Shown: piece by piece, positions 57,546-64,000 of the stretch
Layout: every line of letters begins with the position of its first letter
How positions within the stretch are numbered: the first letter of the stretch is position 1
NCBI RefSeq assembly: GCF_027595985.1
Contig: NC_073305.1
Span: forward strand, 153,860,190-153,924,189
Direction of reading: 5' to 3'
Origin: Sorex araneus
Lineage: Eukaryota > Chordata > Mammalia > Eulipotyphla > Soricidae
Length of the DNA stretch: 64,000 nt
Notes under the pieces: generated by a model
Told to the model about the DNA's origin: nothing
Databases searched by the model: none
Seen by the model: only the letters and a program-made list of their open reading frames with translations
Made by a program: the position numbers and the translations under genes

Positions 57546-58469
57546 CATACGTGTGAATGCCACAGTAACCTATGGCAAGCATCATAACCAGAATGCGCAG
57601 AAGCTTCAGAACTAAAAGATGCGACCACTGAGAACAGTTGTGAACACATCACAACCAGATGAATGTGAATTCTGACAGGTTCTGTCTTTCATGTAATGAG
57701 TCTATTTCAAGTAAGTTATGACCTCGACCTTTATAGAAAAGTTTGACAACCACTGGTCTAGAAAATAGGACAAATAAGAAAATCATCAACAACTACCCAA
57801 CAAAATAAGGGGAGAAACTCTGTTTTAATGAAACCACCTTTACTTAGGAATTTCTCTTTACTGTTAACAAATATTTAGTAAGTTCCAATGATATGCGCCA
57901 TTAGGTGCAAAATGTTAAGTATAAAGAAATAAAACATGTAGTTTTTTTCATAAGGTTAGTAAGTGATTGTTTAAACTTTTTGCTAACATTTGAAAGTCAC
58001 TGGCTTAATGAAATAAATGGAGAAATAAAAAACTCTTGTAATTTCACTTAAAAGTGTTATACAAAGAGAAAAAATAGACATATGATTAAAATCAAATGTT
58101 AAGACCAGATGCAAGGTAGGAAAGAAGGTTAGTAAATCAGGCAAAATGTACCTATTTTATGGTAAAGTATATAATTAGACTTTTAGCCTTTGTCTTGATG
58201 TTATATAGAAGCTGACTGAAATGATGGTTGTATGACATATGTTATAATGCTATGTTACTGAATTTTTTTTTAATTTAAAAGATGCGATAAGTAGCAACTT
58301 TGCCTTCTAACAATCCTTGAAAGCATGGAACTCCAAGAATTTGAACTTTTTAGTCATTGCTCTGGAATGAAAAACTACCACTTTTTCCATTCTTTTCACT
58401 TATGTACATGCACACAACTCTTATAATACAGTTTAACAAATGAGTAATAATAGTTTAGAGATATAGTAC
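57546..58469. other. THEMIS intron up to the exon donor
   Basis: AGTTTGACAACCACTGGTCT at about 57742 resembles the end of a MER5-type element; otherwise nothing. Confidence 0.4.
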
Positions 58470-58628
58470 CTGGAAAATTCATAGGCAGTTCCACAAATTG
58501 TGAATATTTACGACCTTCAATATGCTCACAAATTTCAGCTATGATTTTCTTAATTCTAAGACCAGTAATTTTTATCACTTCTCCAGTTGACAAAGAGCAT
58601 TCATTCACCAGCGTTTCATAAGCAGAAC
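58470..58628 (-). CDS. THEMIS: THEMIS coding exon, N-terminal part of CABIT1
   Basis: THEMIS is a T-lineage adaptor that binds GRB2 and SHP-1 and tunes T-cell receptor signalling during thymocyte selection. This exon encodes 53 codons with the hallmark stretch [10 protein letters not shown] near its start, then [13 protein letters not shown] and ELPMNFPG, matching the beginning of the first CABIT domain as I remember it from human THEMIS. The acceptor is clear: a pyrimidine tract ending TTCTTCTCAG just upstream of 58628. The exon starts in phase 1 (completing a GGT glycine codon) and ends in phase 1 at a GT donor (58469-58468). That donor, GTACTA, is weak against the GTRAGT consensus. The exon with the initiator methionine must lie upstream, beyond 64000 or unrecognised. 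Gene assignment is from remembered family sequence; the phase match with the next exon is read directly. Confidence 0.93.
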
Positions 58629-58863
58629 CTGAGAAGAAAGAATAAAAACCTATTTTTACAAAGAATTAACCAGTGAAAATCAAGATAGACGGCAAAAGGT
58701 TCAGACAAAGTATTTTTCCTTAGATTCTTTATTACCTACTGAACCAGAACTTAATGAAGCTTGGCAAAATATACAGCATGTACCAAGAGAAACACTAGGT
58801 TTTTTACTTTACTCACTGTGAAAAATATAAAGAATTGCATTCTTATTATTATAAATCAAAATT

Positions 58864-59069
58864 TGGGCCAGAGAGAGTACTGTATCTAAAGTGTTTGCCT
58901 TGCACACAATGACCTGTGTATAAGGCAAACTCCTTGCAATATAAGGAATCAGTGCCTGACACTCCGTATGGTCCCTAAAATCCCAACAGGAATGGCCGAT
59001 GAGCACAGAGTTAGAGGTACCACCTGAACACTCTAAAGTTGACCAAAATAAAAAAAGAAACAAACAAAA
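58864..59069 (+). mobile_element. Diverged SINE
   Basis: GGGCCAGAGAGAGTACTGTA, GTGTTTGCCTTGCACACAAT, CACTCCGTATGGTCCC, A-rich tail. Lies about 240 bp upstream of a THEMIS exon. Confidence 0.65.
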
Positions 59070-60854
59070 TTAAAATTATGATTTTTTTATAAAACTTTGG
59101 CTCATCTTTCCAAGGTCTAGCTGCCAGTTGTCGAGGCTGCTGGGGTTAATGATTCTTGTTTGCTGCATCACAGAATTAAACACAGCTATCTAAGTACTGC
59201 AAGCAAGGTTCTGCTACTATGTATAAACAAAAGATAGAAGGTCTGAATATCAGAGCTTTATACTAAGAACATCAGATCTACTTAAGAGACCTGGCAATCC
59301 CCATCATCATAAATAATGCTTTGTACTCTTGATTTTTGACACAGAAAACAACTATCCATATTTTTTTGGCAATATAATACCTAAATAAAATGAAAAAACT
59401 TCCTTTTAATGGAAAATTTCAGGATCCTTCCAGACAAATCCCTTGTCATAATGTTATACTAAAATTTTCATCCATTTATTTTACTTTTATATATCCTCAT
59501 GGTAGAACAGTTAACAGTGAAATAACCAGAGAAGGTAGTGGGAAATGAAGAGAAAAAAATTCTAAAAAACACACCTCTAGTAAAAACGATACAACACAAA
59601 AATATCTTTATGGTATTACTGCCTCATGTTAAATAGTAAACTAAAGGCTAATGTAGACCAACATTATAGAACTATGAGATTTGAAACATGCTAATTTTTC
59701 TTTGCCTCTAAATTATAGCCAAAAATAAACACTAAATTGTGAATACAATGAGAATAAATTGTGATCATTTCTATTTTTCTGAGTTTTTCAGTGCTAGACT
59801 CCCTTCTCATAGAACCTTACCTGATATATTTAAATTTCCAAATCCCAAATATTTTTATAGCATTAATAGCTATCATAAAATTAAGGAAACCTAGCATCCA
59901 ATCTTGCTTTAAACCACTTGGAGATTGTATCATTTCAATAAGGGAGCAGAGGACTCATTCAAATGAGAACACTTTTAAGGAATTTTAATAAAGGAATAAA
60001 TTACTAGAGGCCTGCTCTAAGCAACATAAGAAAATTAATATCCTGACCTCACTCTACTCTCTTCCTTTGATCCTTTGTCAGGGCAGCCCATTGGCTAAAT
60101 TTAACCAGAGTCAGTAGATAAGTGAGTAACAGATGCCTTCACAGAAGTCAGTCTCTGAGGTAGAGAACAGAGATAAAAACTCAATATGATGTATTGCTAA
60201 TTATTTAATGAGGACCATTTTTGCTGGCATGCCAGATCACTTCCTCAAACTTTCAGTACATACTTTCACACTCCCCTCTTTTTCTCATATTATTATTCTC
60301 TTAGCTACACATTTTTCATTAACTCCAATACATAATACTTTCAACTGTCTAAAATTCTTTGTGGAATAAGTGCGTTATTAAAATATAATAATAAATCTAC
60401 AATGACATTTTTCTCAAATGAACTCATAGTCATTTTCTGTGATTCTCATTTGGTTCTTAATTACAAATGAACATTTTATGTCGTCAATATTATTTATTCC
60501 TGTACTGAGATTTTTGTGACCTTAGTGTTATTAGTTTCTATTTAATTTTAAGGATCATGAGATAATATATTGGTTGCATATTTGCATAACTGTATTCATA
60601 TACCTTCCTTCTTTCCTTCAACAAACTAATGCAAACCTATTATACGTCATGAACTATAGGTGGGTCAAAGATAAAATACAGGCCTCCCACTAACCCAAAG
60701 AACACTATTCGTAGAAAATAGACAAAAAGCAGACAATCGTATCAAATTATGATGAAATACTGGACATTGTGGGAGCATATTAGAAACATTTAAGTAAGCA
60801 ATTATACAAGAGGGAGATGAAGAAAAGTTTCCTGGGGAAACTGAGAGCTAAGCA
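59070..60854. other. THEMIS upstream intron, unrecognised
   Basis: The first coding exon was looked for here and not found. Confidence 0.5.
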
Positions 60855-61215
60855 GTGTTTCATAAACAATGACATATTACTGGGATATAAGAAAGTTGAG
60901 ATCTTGATTTGGCTACAACTTGGACACAACTAGAGGGTGTCATGTTAAACAAATATTCAGAAAGAAAAGGACAACGAGAGACGATCTCACTCATATGTGG
61001 TATAAAGAAACAAAGCAAGGAAATGGAGCGTGCAATAAAAACTAACTGTGGAAGTAGGGATGGATGCAAAGACAAAAAAATCTAAAGGCACTTTAGAGGT
61101 AGTGATAAGATGTGCACTACCAGTATTATTGTACAACAAAGCATAGCATTAACGCTGTAATAAACCATGCTACTTCGACAATAAAAGAATATCCTTTTTT
61201 TTTTAAAAAAAAGGA
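60855..61215 (+). mobile_element. Decayed L1 3' fragment
   Basis: Contains the typical late-ORF2 stretch CAACTAGAGGGTGTCATGTT and CTCACTCATATGTGGTATAA, then a 3' UTR remnant and an A-rich end at about 61200. Confidence 0.7.
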
Positions 61216-61529
61216 AGTGTCACAAATTATTAAGACAGGCAGAGGAAATAGTATTTGAAGGATGCTGATATGTGAAAAAGACTATTACATTCTGGAAACT
61301 TCAAGTAGTTTTTTTCTATATCAGGAATATAAATAAGAAAGAAGAAATGAGATAAAGAACATTAGAGAAGTAGAGAACATTCAGATCATGCAGTGTGTTT
61401 ACAAAATTGCCAATAAACAAACAATACAATGGAAGTTTAAAGCAATTTAAAATGCAAACCGTCTACATTGCCAGTATCAGAGCCCAGAAACTAATACCAA
61501 TTTAATGAGAGGTCATATATATATATCTA

Positions 61530-61682
61530 GGAACTTGCGATCGAAAATGTGGTCTCCTACATCATCTGGGAGCTTGTTAGAATCTTGGCCCATGTCCAGA
61601 TCTGCTGAATCAGAACATGCATTTTTAACAAGATCCCTAGATGATTCATAGTACATTGAGGTTTAGAAGCACTGTTCTAGGC
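61530..61682 (+). mobile_element. MER5A-like hAT DNA transposon fossil
   Basis: Reads ATGTGGTCTCCTACATCATC, TGGGAGCTTGTTAGAAT, GATCTGCTGAATCAGAA, TTTTTAACAAGATCCCTAG, GATTCATAGTACATTGAGG, TTTAGAAGCACTG, which tracks the MER5A consensus as I know it. Non-autonomous and ancient. Confidence 0.85.
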
Positions 61683-61917
61683 AACAAACATATAACTAAA
61701 ATAGTCTCTTTCCTGAGGCTGTTGCAAACCAAAGCAAGGGGAGAAAGATATACCATGGAGAAGAAGCATGAAGTATCATTGATGTAGAAAGACATTATAA
61801 AAGGAGACAGGGAAAGGGAAGTATTTTATGTAGGAAAGTGTCATGAAAATATTTATCTCTGATTCTTTTTCCCCTTGTGACTCTTGATCTGAGCAATGCT
61901 AAGATGTGCATTTCCCA

Positions 61918-62090
61918 AGACTGCCAGTAGGGCACTTGCCTTACACACAGCCAACCCGGGTTCGATCCTCGGCATCCAAATGTTCCCCAAGCACTGTCAG
62001 GAGCAGTTCCTGAGTGCAGATCCAGGAGGAATGCCTAAGAAGCGCCTGATGTGCCCCCCCCCCACCAAAAAACAAAAGCAACACCAAATA
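61918..62090 (+). mobile_element. Type A SINE
   Basis: CAGTAGGGCACTTGCCTTAC, B box GGGTTCGATCCTCGG, CAGTTCCTGAGTGCAGATCC, C-run and A-rich tail. Confidence 0.85.
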
Positions 62091-62280
62091 TATGCATTTC
62101 CTGGTGTTCTGTAGTGCCAGGTCTTTAGCCAACTATTCAACTATGTGAGGACACTTCTGAGCCCCTTCTGTTCCAGGACACTAGTACCACTCTGGCAGAA
62201 CTATTTCAAACAAGCTGGTGTCTAGTCATGTATCTCTTCCAACTTAGACGTTCAAGATATTTTGGGCTGTTGTTTGCTTC

Positions 62281-62522
62281 TGGACTGGAGCAATAGAACA
62301 GTGGGTAGGGCATTTGCCTTGCACGTGACCAACCCAGGTTCAATTCCTCCCTCCCTCTCGGAGAGCTCAGCAAGCTACCAAGAGTATCCTGCCCACATGG
62401 CAGAGCCTGGCAAGCTACCATGGCGTATTCGATATGCCAAAGACAGTAACAATAAGTCTCACATGGAGATGTTACTGGTGCCCGCTCGAGCAAATCGATG
62501 AAAAATGGGACGACAGTGCTAT
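62281..62522 (+). mobile_element. Type B SINE, complete
   Basis: CTGGACTGGAGCAATAGAAC, B box GGTTCAATTCC, GTATTCGATATGCCAAAGAC, tail GGGACGACAGTGCT. Confidence 0.9.
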
Positions 62523-63063
62523 TAATTGTAATGTAAAGTATCTAACTATAGGTATGATATATATTAATCTAACTGATTTAGAATATCAATTTTCTTATAA
62601 AGATTTGTTAGAAATTCAGGATTTATACATATATTTTTTAGATTGCATATCAACACACATGGAAGAGAAGTCAGGAAATTCTATGAAGAGAAAAATTCTG
62701 TGATTTTCAGTCACTATATACATACACAAGGCATTTGACTCTTCAAGTTTCCAAGGATAGCTCTTCTTTTGAGAAAAGAAAATCACTTTTCCCCCCCTAG
62801 CTATATAAGTGGGGGAAAGCTCATATAAATGCTAATCCTTAGTATTTCTTTTAAAATTTTTGTGACTTCGATTTTCTCCTGGTGAGAAAACTGCTGGTTC
62901 ATTTCTATGTTCAGTGATATCCATCACTAGAAACTTGTGTTTTTGAGAATGGACCAGAACTACAGCAAATCTCAAATCCCTGATCCTTGAAAGAGTCTAA
63001 AACTCTGGCCAGCAATGCAATTCTTAACAATACAGTTTTGCTTGATGAAAATATAAATGGTTA
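62523..63063. other. THEMIS upstream intron, unrecognised
   Basis: Nothing recognised. Confidence 0.5.
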
Positions 63064-63232
63064 ATATTTTGGTGGGGGGCACACCTGGTAATGATCAGGG
63101 ATTACCCCTAACTTTTCACTAAATAATTACTCCTGGAAGTGTTTGGGGTACCATATGGAATACCAGGAATAGAACCCAGGTTGACTGTGCTAGGCAAATG
63201 CCCCACACACTGTACTATCTCTGCAGTCCCCA
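63064..63232 (-). mobile_element. Diverged type A SINE
   Basis: GGCACACCTGGTAATGATCA, GGGTACCATATGGAATACC, ACTGTACTATCTCTGCAGTC. Confidence 0.75.
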
Positions 63233-64000
63233 CAAATGGCTAATTTTAAAAGTAACTAACCTTTTATTTTAATCTCACACCTAGCACATAAAATGTGTAT
63301 CATTACCTTTAGCAATTTGCCAAGATAAGTGCCTGCACTGTGCATCTGTGTGTGCAGATAGAAAGGCAGATATTAAAATACTTTGCCTTTCACTTTAAAC
63401 ACAAGACATGTATTCTGAATATGGAAATACCAAATCTGTTAAATCTTTACAGACTGATTCTTTCCAAGTCAGAACATATGTATTCAGGATAATGCCAAAC
63501 ATCAGAGAAAGCTGGAACAAAGCAGCCTGTTTTCAGTGATCAAACATCGCCCCAGAAGGCTTTAATGAAAGAGCCTTGTGCCTTTGAAATCACCTTTCCT
63601 GTAATACTACTTTGCCCAATAAAAACGACACATTAATATCCTTTCATGAGATCATCTCTTATTTGACAATCCATCTAAGCAATGCTGTGATCACATCAGA
63701 ACAGCCAAAACAATTGGTTCAATAGATTTTCTTCCATTTCCCCTACAAAGTTAAATGATGTGTGGTAGTCAATGAAGAGGGAACGTACCGTATTTAGAGG
63801 TTTGGTCCTCATTATTCAAGATACACCCATTTCCTCTATCTCTATCTCCTTCTCCCATACCAGGTTACTCATTCCCTTACCTTACCTCTTCATCTTTATC
63901 AACACATTAAAGTTTAACCTGTCCTAAAGATTTAACTCGTATTCATCATCTTCTTCAAAATCTTCCTCTATCCCCACATCTATGGGGGAATAAATTCTCC
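63233..64000. other. THEMIS upstream intron, unrecognised
   Basis: Repeat-free as far as I can see; no exon recognised. Confidence 0.45.

Noticed and set aside
57655..57770. MER5-type transposon end
   Set aside because: Only about 25 bp resemble the consensus; too little to call.
63540..63700. Possible T-cell enhancer with CTTTGAA (TCF-like) sites
   Set aside because: Short motifs occur by chance; no conservation data to support it.

Overview
This window is mammalian nuclear DNA: AT-rich, intron-dominated and crowded with short and long interspersed repeats. The commonest repeat is a tRNA-derived SINE with a pol III A box (TAGCACAGCGGG) and B box (GGTTCGATTCC). From memory it resembles the SOR-type SINEs of shrews, so a soricid (Sorex-like) genome is my best guess; I could not check this against a repeat library. 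Older fossils shared by placental mammals are also present (MIR, MLT1-type LTRs, a MER5A-like DNA transposon).

The only host protein-coding gene I can support is THEMIS, on the minus strand. Three coding exons are visible: 58628-58470, 34492-34043 and 13594-12546. Their splice phases join in frame (1/1/0) and give about 553 codons of a protein that is about 640 residues long in other mammals. They carry most of CABIT1, all of CABIT2 and the proline-rich GRB2-binding motif. The first coding exon should lie beyond 64000, and the C-terminal exon(s) before position 1 or unrecognised. The introns in the window are about 24 kb and 20.4 kb.

The most striking object lies in the 20.4-kb intron between the CABIT1 and CABIT2 exons: a full-length, apparently intact L1 retrotransposon on the minus strand (24979-32558). 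It has open ORF1 (320 aa) and ORF2 (1272 aa), a poly(A) tail with AATAAA, 15-bp identical target-site duplications, and a 5' promoter of thirteen 150-bp monomers with only two or three differences among them. It lies in the same orientation as THEMIS, about 1.5 kb downstream of an exon.

The rest is repeat debris in intron. A young 5'-truncated L1 (40984-42163) sits beside older L1 tails. There are about 50 SINE copies in two architectures: a poly(A)-tailed type A, and a type B with the same tRNA-like head but a different body and a CAGTGA-type tail without poly(A). There is also an unusual composite element with a CpG-rich head and an L1 tail (7805-8452), a near-perfect 51-bp inverted repeat (5561-5698), a probable solo LTR (51390-52470) and several microsatellites. 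Long stretches hold nothing I can recognise and are marked as such.
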